From Pseudomonas lutea (lineage in GTDB: Bacteria; Pseudomonadota; Gammaproteobacteria; Pseudomonadales; Pseudomonadaceae), in contig NZ_JRMB01000001.1 of NCBI RefSeq assembly GCF_000759445.1, positions 620,001 to 684,000 of the forward strand: 64,000 nt of DNA, read 5' to 3'. Position numbers and translations under genes: made by a program. The notes beneath the pieces are model-generated. The model had not been told where the DNA came from. It made no database searches and saw only the letters and a list, made by a program, of their open reading frames with translations. This document shows, one piece after another, positions 43,583 through 52,370 of this stretch (the stretch's first letter is position 1; the number at the start of each line of letters is the position of its first letter).

Positions 43583-43905
43583 CTAGATCTTGATCTTCGA
43601 ACACCTACACCCCAGACACCGCAAAACGCGACTTGGGTGCAGGCCGAGCGCAGGCGATGCGCAGTGGGTCGAGCCGCATGGATGCGGCGAGAGCGCCGTC
43701 AGGGCATGGATGCCCGTTCGGCGCGGGCCCACGGAGCGTCGTCGGAGTGAGGGAACCCCGACGAAGGAGGGGCCTAACCAGGAGCAGGCACCCTTGGTTA
43801 CTTGGGGTGTTTTTCCAAGTAACTCGCCGAAGGCGAAATGCTCTGCCGTTAGGCAGAAGCCCTTGATCTTGATCTTGATCTTGATTTAGGTCTTGATCTT
43901 AGAAA
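43583..43905. repeat. Dispersed repeat, copy C, inverted, with TTGATC tracts
   Basis: The core (about 43625-43856) is the reverse complement of copies A and B, running from CGCGACTTGGGTG to CTGCCGTTAGGCAG. TTGATC repeats (GATCAA reversed) lie at 43862-43882 and around 43890, with one copy near 43590. It ends a few bases before the ssuC-like stop. Together 42664-43911 is a 1.2-kb gap made almost only of repeats. Confidence 0.85.
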
Positions 43906-43911
43906 AAACCA

Positions 43912-44787
43912 TCACCCCTTAAACGTATCGCGCCACGATAAAAATCGCCGTTCCAGCATCGCCAGTACCCCATCGGTCAATTTACCCAACACCGCCAGCA
44001 CGATAATCGCCGCGAGCACAATGTCCGGCCGCGACGTCTCGCGGCCGTCACTGAGCAAATACCCCAACCCCTTCGTCGCAGCGATCAACTCCGCGGCCAC
44101 CAAAAACATCCACGACAGACTCAACCCCGACCTCAAACCCGTGAACAAACCGGGCAGGGCGGCCGGCAAGAAAACATGAACGATCATCTGCCGCGGACTG
44201 AAGCGGTACATCTGCCCGACCTCCACCAGCTTGCGATCAACACTGCGGATGGCCGCCACACCGTTCAGGTACACCGGGAAAAACGCCCCGATGGCGATCA
44301 GCACCACCTTTGACGTCTCGCCGATCCCCAGCCAGAGCAGCAACAGCGGCACCCAAGCCAGGCTCGGGATCGAGCGCAGTCCGGCAAATGTTGGCTCCAG
44401 ATAAGCCTCGGCTTCCCGACTGAGCCCGACCCACGCGGCAAACACCAGAGCCACGGCCGCGCCGATCAAGAACCCGCTCAGCACCCGGGTCAGGCTGGCG
44501 CCGATGTGTTTCCACAGCGCGCCATCGGCCAGGTCAGTCAGCGTCGTAGCAATCTCGCTCGGCGCCGGCATCTGGTACGACTGCACCCAGCCGATGCGTA
44601 CGGCGATTTCCAGCATCAGCAAAACGGCAACGGGTACGGCCAGACCCTTCAAGCGGGACCGCCATTTCCCACGCGTCCGGGTGACAAGGGTTTGGGCGAC
44701 TGTGATTTCTTCCTTCAACGCGAGGGATGTCGACTCTGCGCCGCGAAGCCTGCCGTCGGTCAAACCGCTGCCGTGCGCCTCCCTCAT
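43912..44787 (-). CDS. ABC transporter permease, SsuC-like
   Basis: This 291-residue inner-membrane permease belongs to the nitrate/sulfonate/taurine group (BPD_transp_1). Hydrophobic segments begin near residue 45 (LAVPVAVLLMLEIAVRIGW). The coupling-loop region reads YRFSPRQMIVHVFLPAALPGLFTGLRSGLS, followed by LVAAELIAATKGLGYLL, typical of SsuC. ATG at 44787 overlaps the binding-protein stop (ATGA), so the two are coupled. No ATPase gene follows: the next 1.2 kb is repeats and then ptxS. It must use an ATPase encoded elsewhere, or be non-functional. Confidence 0.88.
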   Translation of the reverse strand: MREAHGSGLTDGRLRGAESTSLALKEEITVAQTLVTRTRGKWRSRLKGLAVPVAVLLMLEIAVRIGWVQSYQMPAPSEIATTLTDLADGALWKHIGASLTRVLSGFLIGAAVALVFAAWVGLSREAEAYLEPTFAGLRSIPSLAWVPLLLLWLGIGETSKVVLIAIGAFFPVYLNGVAAIRSVDRKLVEVGQMYRFSPRQMIVHVFLPAALPGLFTGLRSGLSLSWMFLVAAELIAATKGLGYLLSDGRETSRPDIVLAAIIVLAVLGKLTDGVLAMLERRFLSWRDTFKG

Positions 44788-45770
44788 GGCTTGACGACGA
44801 CCGCGTCGGCGTAGCTTGGGTCGATCAATTGATCGATGACCTGGCCGACGTCGGTGCCTCTGCGCACCAGTTCTTCGGAGACCAGGATCGGTGCAGCTGC
44901 CTTCGACGCGGTGGTGTCCTGCTCTGTCAGTCGCGGGTTGCTGAGGTCGGTACGGCTTAGCTGCAGCCTGGCGACGTCCAGTGGCAGGCCCGACTCGGTG
45001 GCGACCAATTGCGCCAGTTGGTCTGGATTCTTGAGTGACCACTCACGGGCTTTTTCGTACGCGCCGAGCACGGTCTTGATGGCTTCCGGGTGCTCTTTCG
45101 CATAGCGCTCGGTGACGCTGACGACGCCGTAGCTGTTGAAATCCTTGTTGCGATACAGCAGACGCGAGCCGGCCTGAATCTCGCTCGCGGCCATGTGCGG
45201 ATCGAGTCCTGCCCAGGCGTCGACGTCACCTTTCTCCAGTGCGATGCGGCCGTCCGGGTGTTGCAGATGCAGAAGTTCGACATCGTCTTTGCTCAGCTTC
45301 GCCTGTTGCAGGGCGCGCAGCGTGAACAAATAAGGGTCGGTGCCTTTGGTGGCAGCGATTTTCTTGCCTTTGAGGTCGGCAACGCTCTGTAGCGGGGAGT
45401 TCTTGCCCACCACCAACGCTGTCCATTCCGCCCGGCTGTAGACGTAAACCGATTTGATCGGGCTGCCATTGGCCCGCGCCAGAACAGCAGACAGGCTGGC
45501 GGAAGACGCAAAGTCCACGCCGCCGCTGTTCAAGTACTCCAGCGAGCGGTTGCTGCCTTGACTGAAAACCCAACTCACCTTGCTTTGCGGGAGGGCCTGT
45601 TCCAGCCAGCCGAAATGCTTGAGCACCAGGCTTACGGGTGAGTAATAGGCGTAGTCCAGATGCACCTCAGCCGGAGGTGCCTCGGCAGCATAGGCCTGGG
45701 ATTGTAGTGCCAGTACCAGTGCACTGGCGACCAGTTTGAAAGCGTGCGGCAGACGGAGGATTGAGGTCAT
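44784..45770 (-). CDS. ABC transporter substrate-binding protein, SsuA/TauA-like
   Basis: This 328-residue periplasmic binding protein has a Sec signal peptide (hydrophobic core LVASALVLALQSQAYA, cleavage after YAA). The mature fold has VHLDYAYYSPVSLVLKHFGWLE, SLEYLNSGGVDFASSASLS and DLKGKKIAATKGTDPYLF, as in aliphatic-sulfonate binding proteins. The expected ligand is a sulfonate or related anion, inferred from the family. It is the first gene of a two-gene operon with the permease. Confidence 0.88.
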   Translation of the reverse strand: MTSILRLPHAFKLVASALVLALQSQAYAAEAPPAEVHLDYAYYSPVSLVLKHFGWLEQALPQSKVSWVFSQGSNRSLEYLNSGGVDFASSASLSAVLARANGSPIKSVYVYSRAEWTALVVGKNSPLQSVADLKGKKIAATKGTDPYLFTLRALQQAKLSKDDVELLHLQHPDGRIALEKGDVDAWAGLDPHMAASEIQAGSRLLYRNKDFNSYGVVSVTERYAKEHPEAIKTVLGAYEKAREWSLKNPDQLAQLVATESGLPLDVARLQLSRTDLSNPRLTEQDTTASKAAAPILVSEELVRRGTDVGQVIDQLIDPSYADAVVVKP

Positions 45771-46249
45771 GGGGTGTCCACTGAAAGGGTATAAGCTGCG
45801 CGCGGCTGCTTATGACGGAATCGGCAGTCCGAACTGTTCATCCTGCTCAAATGGAATATAGCAGGCTTTATGCCACAAGGGCGGGTGGCGTTGTTTCCCG
45901 CTGCTTTCGGGGTTGCAGCGAGCTGAACAAAGACCCTGAATCAACAGCCTGTTGATCCACTGTCTGCTGATCAACACTTGCGCTGTTTCATGACAGCGGG
46001 CGCCGTCAGGCTGATGAGCAGGGGAGCAAGCACCCGCAAAAAGCCGTTCGCCGAGCTCACACCGATCCGACCGTTCAGCGATTAAATCGGGAAATCAGGG
46101 AGTTGCGTGCAACCTCTGGAGTGTTTACTCGTCTGATGCGCGTTCCTTATACAGAAACATTGGCTCGCCATACTGCACCGAGCCGCACACTGACAAGGAC
46201 GTTGCATCGGGTTAGAGCCCACCATGAGCCATCAGAAATCCATGCCCAT
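45771..46249. other. Divergent intergenic region
   Basis: About 480 bp between the ssuA-like start and the histidine-phosphatase-like start. It contains repeated CTGTTGATC/CTGCTGATC motifs at about 45948-45975. An in-frame extension of the downstream gene to GTG 46103 is possible. No other gene was seen. Confidence 0.4.
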
Positions 46250-46930
46250 ATGAATTCTCTCAAGTCTCCTGTGGGGTCACGCGCAAAGCAGCGCTTGACC
46301 TATTTTCTGCTGCCGGCACTGCTGATCTCTTCCGCCGTTTTCTGGTTTGCCGCCGGCAAAGGCGTTCACGCCGAGCCCAAGAATGGCACTCAGACCCTGG
46401 TGTTCCTGCGCCACGCCGAGAAGCCGGAAAGCGGGCTGGGCCAATTGAATTGCCAGGGGCTGAACCGGGCCATTGACCTCTCCACGGTGCTGCCCAACAC
46501 GTTTGGCAAGGCCGACTTTATCTTTGCCGCCAACCCCAGCCGCCACGTTGAGGAAGGCGAACATGACCATTCCTACAGTTACCTTCGCCCGCTGATGACG
46601 GTAGGGCCAAGCGCAATCAAACTGGGCCTGCCGGTCAATATCGATTACGGCGCCAACGACACGGCTGATCTGGCTGATGAGTTGATGCGCGACAAGTACC
46701 ACGACGCCACCATCTACACGGCCTGGTCACACGGGTACTTGCCGGAGTTGATCAACAAGGTTGCCCAGGAGGCGTCGGGGGAGAAGATCAAACTGGTCGA
46801 CGACTGGGTCGCCGAGGACTTTGACTCGGTGCTGGTTCTGACCCTCAAATGGAATGATGGCAAAGCCACCCTGCAGTACGAAAACTACAAGCAGAACCTG
46901 GACGGCGGGGCGGTGGGCTGCCCAAGCTGA
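46250..46930 (+). CDS. Membrane-anchored histidine phosphatase-like protein
   Basis: This 226-residue protein has one N-terminal helix or uncleaved signal (YFLLPALLISSAVFWFAAG, residues 18-36), placing the rest in the periplasm. VFLRHAEKPE matches the phosphohistidine RHG motif (as RHA). ADFIFAANPSRH and TAWSHGYLPELINKV supply further Arg/His positions of the superfamily. The substrate is unknown. The start is uncertain: ATG 46250 has no clear ribosome site but overlaps the stop of a nine-codon ORF (46224-46253), so it may be coupled. A GTG start at 46103 would add 49 residues. Confidence 0.7.
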   Translation: MNSLKSPVGSRAKQRLTYFLLPALLISSAVFWFAAGKGVHAEPKNGTQTLVFLRHAEKPESGLGQLNCQGLNRAIDLSTVLPNTFGKADFIFAANPSRHVEEGEHDHSYSYLRPLMTVGPSAIKLGLPVNIDYGANDTADLADELMRDKYHDATIYTAWSHGYLPELINKVAQEASGEKIKLVDDWVAEDFDSVLVLTLKWNDGKATLQYENYKQNLDGGAVGCPS

Positions 46931-46969
46931 TGGATGGTGTGTACGGGCATTCGCGGCGTGGCTCCCGAC

Positions 46970-46995
46970 GTCTTCCCGGCTAAAGCCGGTCCCAC
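46970..46995. repeat. Solitary REP half-site
   Basis: TTCCCGGCTAAAGCCGGTCC followed by CACAG, without an inverted partner nearby, downstream of the phosphatase-like gene. Confidence 0.8.
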
Positions 46996-47116
46996 AGATT
47001 GCGCGTCCCGATTTACGCGTAGCGGCGGGCATTGAGCACTGACAGCGCCGCAATATTTGTACCGTCCGTGGGTTTGGGTTAGCGTCAGCCGACCCTGACT
47101 GCCACGGGCTTTCCCC

Positions 47117-48037
47117 ATGCCGGAACCTCTGCATCCGCACGCCTCGCGCCTCATCCCTTTTCATCCGCCGTTCGACTGGCAACGCATGCTCGACTTCTTC
47201 GCAGCCCGCATGACCGCAGGCGTTGAAGCGGTGGTCGAGGGCGCCTACCTGCGCAATATCGAGTTCAAGGGCTGCCCGGGCGCGTTATCGGTGGAGATGG
47301 CGGCTGATGGGCGGCATCTGTTGGCGACCGCCCACGGCGAAGTCAGTCGGTACATAGATGAACTGGTCGTGCCGGTCTCGCACATGTTCGATCTGTACGT
47401 TGAACCCGGGCAGGTCGATGAGAGCCTTTCCCGGGATCCGTGGCTGGCATCTCTGGTGCAGCGTCGTCCGGGGCTGCGCGTGCCGGGGGCTTTTTCCGGT
47501 TTCGAGCTGGCGGTGCGTACGATTGTCGGCCAGCAGGTCAGCGTGAAAGGCGCGACGACGATTGTCGGGAGGCTGGTGCAGCGCGCCGGCGTCCAGGTCA
47601 GCGACCACCTCCATCATCAGGTCGGTTGGCGATTTCCGACGCCCGAGGCACTGGCGCAGGTCAATCTGGACAAGATCGGCATGCCCGGCAAGCGGGTCGA
47701 GACCCTGCAGCGCCTCGCTGCGGCGGTGGCCAGTGGCGAGCTCTCCCTGGATGTCCGTCATGGCGACATCGGCGATCTGCGTCGACAGTTGCTGGCCATG
47801 CCCGGCATCGGTCCCTGGACCGTGGAGTACATTGCCATGCGCGCATGGCGTGACCCTGACGCCTGGCCGGCGGCCGATCTGGTGCTGATGAACCTCATGA
47901 CGCTGCAGGAGCCAGACCTGCTGCGCTTGCCTCAGCACAAGGCGCGTGCCGAAGCATGGAGGCCGTGGCGGGCGTATGCCGCCATGCACATCTGGAATTC
48001 CGCTGCAGATGTGGCGGGAAAACAAAAAGGCGGTTGA
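47117..48037 (+). CDS. alkA: DNA-3-methyladenine glycosylase II
   Basis: This base-excision repair enzyme removes alkylated purines. The 306-residue protein has the AlkA N-terminal domain (YLRNIEFKGCPGALSVEM), the glycosylase core (AVRTIVGQQVSVKGATTIVGRLV) and the helix-hairpin-helix LLAMPGIGPWTVEYIAMRA. The catalytic Asp lies shortly after, in WPAADLVLM. It lacks the Ada regulatory domain. The ogt gene follows 117 bp downstream, making a small alkylation-repair unit. Confidence 0.9.
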   Translation: MPEPLHPHASRLIPFHPPFDWQRMLDFFAARMTAGVEAVVEGAYLRNIEFKGCPGALSVEMAADGRHLLATAHGEVSRYIDELVVPVSHMFDLYVEPGQVDESLSRDPWLASLVQRRPGLRVPGAFSGFELAVRTIVGQQVSVKGATTIVGRLVQRAGVQVSDHLHHQVGWRFPTPEALAQVNLDKIGMPGKRVETLQRLAAAVASGELSLDVRHGDIGDLRRQLLAMPGIGPWTVEYIAMRAWRDPDAWPAADLVLMNLMTLQEPDLLRLPQHKARAEAWRPWRAYAAMHIWNSAADVAGKQKGG

Positions 48038-48153
48038 TCGCGAATTTGAGCGCAAGAAGTGGATAGCATGCAGGCCTGGCGGGCGTAGCATTCGGTTGAT
48101 CCAGGCGAGCGTTGCCAAGCCGCCTTCCAGATGGTCGGAGCAGGAGCGAACTA

Positions 48154-48684
48154 ATGACCTTCACCTACCGCTTTATCGAATCTCCCGTCGGGCAGCTCAG
48201 ACTGATTGCCAAAGGCCCTCGGCTGACGGCCGTGCTGTGGCCAAACGATCGCCCAAATCGGGTGTTATTGGGGCCGATGGATGAGGACACTGGCAGCGGT
48301 ATCCTTGATCAGGCCGAGCGGCAACTCGGTGAGTACTTTGCCGGACGTCGACAGGCGTTCGAGCTTGAGCTTGAGTTTCATGGCACCGATTTTCAGCGCC
48401 GGGTGTGGCAGGCGCTCCTCAGCATCCCATTCGGCGAGACCCGCAGCTATCTGGATATTGCTGTGCAGATTGGCAACCCCACTGCGGTGCGTGCGGTCGG
48501 GGCCGCCAATGGCAGAAACCCGATTTCGATCATTGCGCCTTGCCACCGCGTGATCGGCAGTACCGGTGCGCTCACGGGCTTTGCGGGCGGTCTGGACACC
48601 AAACTCCTGCTGCTGTCACTGGAAGGCTACCAGCCGGCGCTCCGACCCAAGAGCATGGTCAAGGCCGCTCTGGCCCAGGGCTAA
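48154..48684 (+). CDS. ogt: Methylated-DNA--protein-cysteine methyltransferase
   Basis: This suicide enzyme transfers the methyl group from O6-methylguanine to its own Cys. In 176 residues it has FQRRVWQALLSIPFGETRSY, then GAANGRNPISIIAPCHRVIGS with the acceptor Cys in PCHRV, and the helix that inserts into DNA. ATG at 48154 has GGAG at suitable spacing; the frame's extra 14 residues are dropped. It lies downstream of alkA on the same strand and has no Ada N-terminal domain. Confidence 0.93.
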   Translation: MTFTYRFIESPVGQLRLIAKGPRLTAVLWPNDRPNRVLLGPMDEDTGSGILDQAERQLGEYFAGRRQAFELELEFHGTDFQRRVWQALLSIPFGETRSYLDIAVQIGNPTAVRAVGAANGRNPISIIAPCHRVIGSTGALTGFAGGLDTKLLLLSLEGYQPALRPKSMVKAALAQG

Positions 48685-48777
48685 CTGTTTTAGACCGACC
48701 GACTTAAATCACGGTAATGGCTCACATCAGGGCCCCCTAAAAACCTGTTACCGCCACCCCTTATCATGGAGATGATC

Positions 48778-49581
48778 ATGGCCGGTTCCGCTAAGACATT
48801 TCGTTCATTGCACCATCAATCCACCGTTCTGCGCCTGCCCAACGCCTGGGACGCAGGCAGCGCCCGGCTGTTCGAAAGTCTGGGCGCAACGGCGATCGCC
48901 ACCACCAGCGCCGGCGTCGCCTGGGCGCAGGGTTACGCTGACGGACGCCTGTTCCCGATAGAGTCCGCGGTCAGCGTTGCTGCCAGCATTGCCCGGTTGA
49001 TAAAGGTGCCGCTCTCGGTGGACTTGGAAAACGGTTACTCGGACGATCCGCTGGCGGTAGCGGAGCACGTCAAGCGTGTACTCGACGCCGGCGCGGTGGG
49101 CATCAATATCGAGGACGGCACCGATGCGCCGGAGTTGTTGGCGCGCAAGATCGAGGCCATCAAAAGCATGGCTGCCCGCAATGGACTGGACGTCTTTGTC
49201 AATGCACGCACCGACGTCTACCTGGCTGGACTGGTGGCGGATGAGATGCGCGTGGAGGAAACCCTCAAGCGCGGCCGGCTCTATCAACAGGCCGGTGCAG
49301 ACGGCCTGTTTGTGGCGGCGTTGGTGGACATCGAGCAGATCAAAACCATCGTGGCCGGTGTAGGGCTGCCCATCAATCTATTGGCCCGCCAGGGACTTCC
49401 CGACGCCGAGGCGCTCGCGCAATTGGGCGTGCGCCGATTGAGTGCCAGGTCCAGCATCGCACAGACGTTATGGGGACAGGCCGAACAACTGGCGCGCGGT
49501 TTCTTGCAGGACGGGCGCTCGGAAGCCGTTATCGAAACCAGTCTGGCATACCCTCAGATACAGGCCCTGTTTGGCCGATAA
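48778..49581 (+). CDS. Isocitrate lyase/PEP mutase family enzyme
   Basis: This 267-residue TIM-barrel protein has the PEP-mutase superfamily landmarks: RLPNAWDAGSARLFE, ATTSAGVAWAQGY, VDLENGYSDDP and GINIEDGTDAPELL, with the Mg-binding acidic residues, and VFVNARTDVYLAG. It lacks the KKCGH signature of isocitrate lyase and is shorter, so a C-C lyase such as a carboxyphosphonoenolpyruvate mutase or oxaloacetate-decarboxylase relative is more likely. The exact reaction is not predictable. Of three close in-frame ATG codons, 48778 has GGAG at the best distance. Confidence 0.85.
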   Translation: MAGSAKTFRSLHHQSTVLRLPNAWDAGSARLFESLGATAIATTSAGVAWAQGYADGRLFPIESAVSVAASIARLIKVPLSVDLENGYSDDPLAVAEHVKRVLDAGAVGINIEDGTDAPELLARKIEAIKSMAARNGLDVFVNARTDVYLAGLVADEMRVEETLKRGRLYQQAGADGLFVAALVDIEQIKTIVAGVGLPINLLARQGLPDAEALAQLGVRRLSARSSIAQTLWGQAEQLARGFLQDGRSEAVIETSLAYPQIQALFGR

Positions 49582-49693
49582 ACCGGTGAATTGATTGTTG
49601 GGTGCGGGGTGGTGCCGTCATGGGTTGCCGCTCGTCGGTTACAAAATGAACGGCGCAATCGACAAGAGGTGCTAGCCAGGTTTTAACGGAAAG

Positions 49694-49707
49694 AGTACAA
49701 ATGTACT
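49694..49707. promoter_or_regulatory. LexA2 operator overlapping the lexA2 start
   Basis: AGTAC-AAAT-GTACT is a perfect inverted repeat of the GTAC-N4-GTAC type reported for the second LexA of pseudomonads. It spans the proposed ATG at 49701, so bound repressor would block transcription very close to the start codon. Confidence 0.8.
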
Positions 49708-50318
49708 CCATGACGAACCTATCCCCAAAACGCGCTGCCATTCTCACCTTCATCCGAGATCGCATCGCCCACAATGGCCAGCCCCCCAGCCTCGCAGAGA
49801 TTTGCGAGGCCTTTGGCTTTGCCTCTCGCAGTGTGGCTCGCAAGCACATCATTGGGCTTACCGACGCCGGTCTGATTGAAGTAGTCGCCAATCAGGCGCG
49901 CGGCATACGCTTGATTGATGCACGCCCGCGGGCCCAAATGCTCGACATTCCTGTCCTCGGCAGGGTGGCAGCCGGCGTGCCCATCGGGCCGGACATCGAT
50001 ACCCACGACACGTTTACGCTCGACAGCCGTACCTTCATGCGCGTCCCGGATTACCTTCTGCGGGTCAATGGTGACTCGATGATTGAAGACGGCATTTTCG
50101 ACGGCGATCTGGTGGGCATCCTGCAAAGTGCCGAAGCCCGCGACGGTCAGATTGTCGTCGCCCGGCTGGACGGCGAAGTAACGATCAAGCGTCTTGAGCT
50201 CGGCGCAGATCAGCTTCGGCTACTGCCGCGCAACCCGGCGTATCAACCGATCATCGTACGGCCTGACCAGGACTTCGCCATCGAGGGCGTCTTCTGTGGC
50301 CTGGTGCGCCGGGAATGA
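49701..50318 (+). CDS. lexA2: Second LexA repressor (LexA2) of the mutasome operon
   Basis: This 205-residue SOS repressor has a winged helix at the N-terminus (PSLAEICEAFGFASRSVARKHI). The self-cleavage site is Ala91-Gly92 in GRVAAGVPIG, and the Ser-Lys dyad is Ser126 (NGDSMIEDG) and Lys163 (VTIKRL). The ATG at 49701 lies within its own operator and has AAGAG 5 nt upstream. An ATG at 49710 is an alternative. It is the first gene of lexA2-imuA-imuB-dnaE2, with an ATGA overlap to imuA, so DNA damage should switch on the whole set. Confidence 0.93.
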   Translation: MYSMTNLSPKRAAILTFIRDRIAHNGQPPSLAEICEAFGFASRSVARKHIIGLTDAGLIEVVANQARGIRLIDARPRAQMLDIPVLGRVAAGVPIGPDIDTHDTFTLDSRTFMRVPDYLLRVNGDSMIEDGIFDGDLVGILQSAEARDGQIVVARLDGEVTIKRLELGADQLRLLPRNPAYQPIIVRPDQDFAIEGVFCGLVRRE

Positions 50319-50935
50319 TGGGCGCGGTGGTCAGCCTCGACGCGCTGCTGGACGAGCGGCGTGTCTGGAAGGGACGTCCTCAGGTTCCTTCCATTGCGGC
50401 CCAGCCCACCGGGCATCCTGCTCTGGATGCCGCACTGCCCATGGGCGGCTGGCCACCTGCGGCGATGACCGAAGTTTTGATCCCGGCCAATGGCAGTGGC
50501 GAGTTGCGGCTGATGTGGCCGACACTGGCCCGGCTTGCCGACAGTGGCGAGCGCATCGTGCTGGTCGCACCCCCTTATTTACCCTATGCCCAGGCTTGGC
50601 AGATGGCAGGTATCGACCTCAAACAGTTGTCGATCATTCATGCCAGCGAGCGAGATGCACTGTGGGCAGTGGAACAGTGCCTGCGTTCGGGCAGTTGCGG
50701 GGCGGTGCTGTGCTGGCCGACCAAGGTCGATGATCGCGCCTTGCGACGCCTGCAGGTGGCCGCCGAAACCGGCGAGACCCTTGCCTTCGCCTGCCGCGGC
50801 CATGAAGCGGCGGCCAATCCGTCACCGGCCGCGTTGCGCATCGCCATCGATACGCGCCCCAGCCAGTTGCGCGTGCTCAAGTGTCGCGGTGGGCTGGCGC
50901 CTGCCTCACCCGTTCCGTTCACTGCTGACGCTTGA
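50315..50935 (+). CDS. imuA: Mutasome protein ImuA
   Basis: This is a 206-residue RecA/SulA-like protein that works with ImuB and DnaE2 in damage-induced mutagenesis. It shows the ImuA pattern HPALDAALPMGGWPPAAMTEVL and ERIVLVAPPYLPYAQAWQ. The expected P-loop is degenerate (PANGSGELRLMW). The start overlaps the lexA2 stop. The C-terminus (PSQLRVLKCRGG) is also typical of the family. No other role is suggested by context. Confidence 0.9.
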   Translation: MMGAVVSLDALLDERRVWKGRPQVPSIAAQPTGHPALDAALPMGGWPPAAMTEVLIPANGSGELRLMWPTLARLADSGERIVLVAPPYLPYAQAWQMAGIDLKQLSIIHASERDALWAVEQCLRSGSCGAVLCWPTKVDDRALRRLQVAAETGETLAFACRGHEAAANPSPAALRIAIDTRPSQLRVLKCRGGLAPASPVPFTADA

Positions 50936-50942
50936 GGTTGCC

Positions 50943-52370
50943 ATGCTCTGGGCTTGTGTCCTCTTGCCGCAGCTGGCGCTGGACGGCGTCATGCGTCGCC
51001 GCGATAACCCTGAAGAACCCCTGGCGCTGATCAGCGGCACGGCGCAGCGACGGGTGCTGCAGACGGTCAACCCGGCGGCACGCGCTCTGGGCCTGCGCCC
51101 AGGCCAGTCGCTGACGGCAGCCCATGCCATGACCCGCGAGTTCGCCACCGTCGAATACGATCCTGACGAAACAGAACGCTGGCATCGTCTGCTGGCTGCC
51201 TGGGCGTACCGTTTCAGTTCCCATGTCAGCCTCAAGTACCCTCGCGTGTTGCTGATGGAGGTCGAGTCGAGCTTTGGCTTGTTCGGGCCATGGCCGGTGT
51301 TTGAAGCGCGTCTGCGTCAGGAACTGACCGAGCTGGGCTTTTCCCACCGCATTGTCGCAGCGCCCAATCCGTTGGCGGCACGCATGCTCGCCAATGCTCA
51401 CGACGGCCTGGCGGTCACCGACCCCGGTGCGTTGCAGGACGTGCTGGAGAACATGCCGGTGAATCGCGTGGGCCTGCCCTCGGAAGTGGCGACGGCTCTG
51501 GCCCGCATGGGCCTGCACCGTGTCCGGCAGGTCCAGGCACTGCCCCGTGATACGTTGGCCCGGCGCTTCCCGGCCAACGTCCTTCAGCACCTCGACACTC
51601 TGTTCGGCCGCAGGCCCATGGCACTGGAATGCTATGTACCGCCTGATCGTTTCGACACACGCATTGAGCTCAACTTCGACGTCGAATCCCATCAGGCGCT
51701 GCTGTTTCCCCTCAAGCGCATGATTGCTGACCTGGCGGTGTTCCTGGCCGGGCGCGACAGCGGGGTGCAACGCTTCGTGATTCATCTGGAGCATGTGCCG
51801 AGCGTAGGCAGCGTTGCGCCAGATACTCAGATTCCCGTGGGCCTGCTCAGCGCCGAGCGCGAAGCCAGCATGCTCTTCGAACTGGCGCGCGGTCGTCTTG
51901 AGCAAGTTGAGGTGCCGTCCCCGGTGCATGCCTTGCGCCTTCAGGCCAGGGACCTGCCAGCCTTTGTGCCGTCCCATCGGGAGCTGTTCGATGACCGTCC
52001 CCAGCAGACTCTGCCATGGGAGCAACTGCGCGAACGTCTGCGTGCGCGGCTTGGCGATGAAGCGGTCGCCGGTTTAGGGTTCCATGCTGATCACCGCCCC
52101 GAATGCGCCTCGCTGGCGGCCTGTCCGAGCAAGCCGCCTGCCCTGATGCTCAAGGTGCCCCGGCCGGGCTGGTTGTTGCCCGAGCCAGAAGTCCTGACCG
52201 AACCCGGCTTGCGCGTGCTGGCAGGGCCGGAACGCATCGAGTCGGGCTGGTGGGATGGCGGGGATGTCCGCCGCGACTATTACCTTATTGAAACCCGCAG
52301 CGGCCAGCGTGGCTGGGCCTTCCGCAGCGTGGGCGAGAGCCACTTGCTGCTGCACGGCTGGTTTGCATGA
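50943..52370 (+). CDS. imuB: Mutasome protein ImuB, Y-family polymerase-like
   Basis: This 475-residue Y-family relative acts as the hub of the mutasome, and the family is known to lack polymerase activity. [15 protein letters not shown] and [15 protein letters not shown] are family-typical; the usual catalytic acidic triad is not seen ([11 protein letters not shown] stands at one position). Near residue 350 PQQTLPW looks like a beta-clamp-binding motif. ATG at 50943 has GAGG upstream, 7 nt after the imuA stop. The longer frame from 50535 overlaps imuA in another phase and was rejected. It overlaps dnaE2 by ATGA. Confidence 0.92.
   Translation: MLWACVLLPQLALDGVMRRRDNPEEPLALISGTAQRRVLQTVNPAARALGLRPGQSLTAAHAMTREFATVEYDPDETERWHRLLAAWAYRFSSHVSLKYPRVLLMEVESSFGLFGPWPVFEARLRQELTELGFSHRIVAAPNPLAARMLANAHDGLAVTDPGALQDVLENMPVNRVGLPSEVATALARMGLHRVRQVQALPRDTLARRFPANVLQHLDTLFGRRPMALECYVPPDRFDTRIELNFDVESHQALLFPLKRMIADLAVFLAGRDSGVQRFVIHLEHVPSVGSVAPDTQIPVGLLSAEREASMLFELARGRLEQVEVPSPVHALRLQARDLPAFVPSHRELFDDRPQQTLPWEQLRERLRARLGDEAVAGLGFHADHRPECASLAACPSKPPALMLKVPRPGWLLPEPEVLTEPGLRVLAGPERIESGWWDGGDVRRDYYLIETRSGQRGWAFRSVGESHLLLHGWFA

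Noticed and set aside
50535..50942. Upstream extension of imuB
   Set aside because: It overlaps imuA in another frame and has Arg/Ser/Pro-rich shadow composition; GAGG and ATG at 50943 give the normal start.
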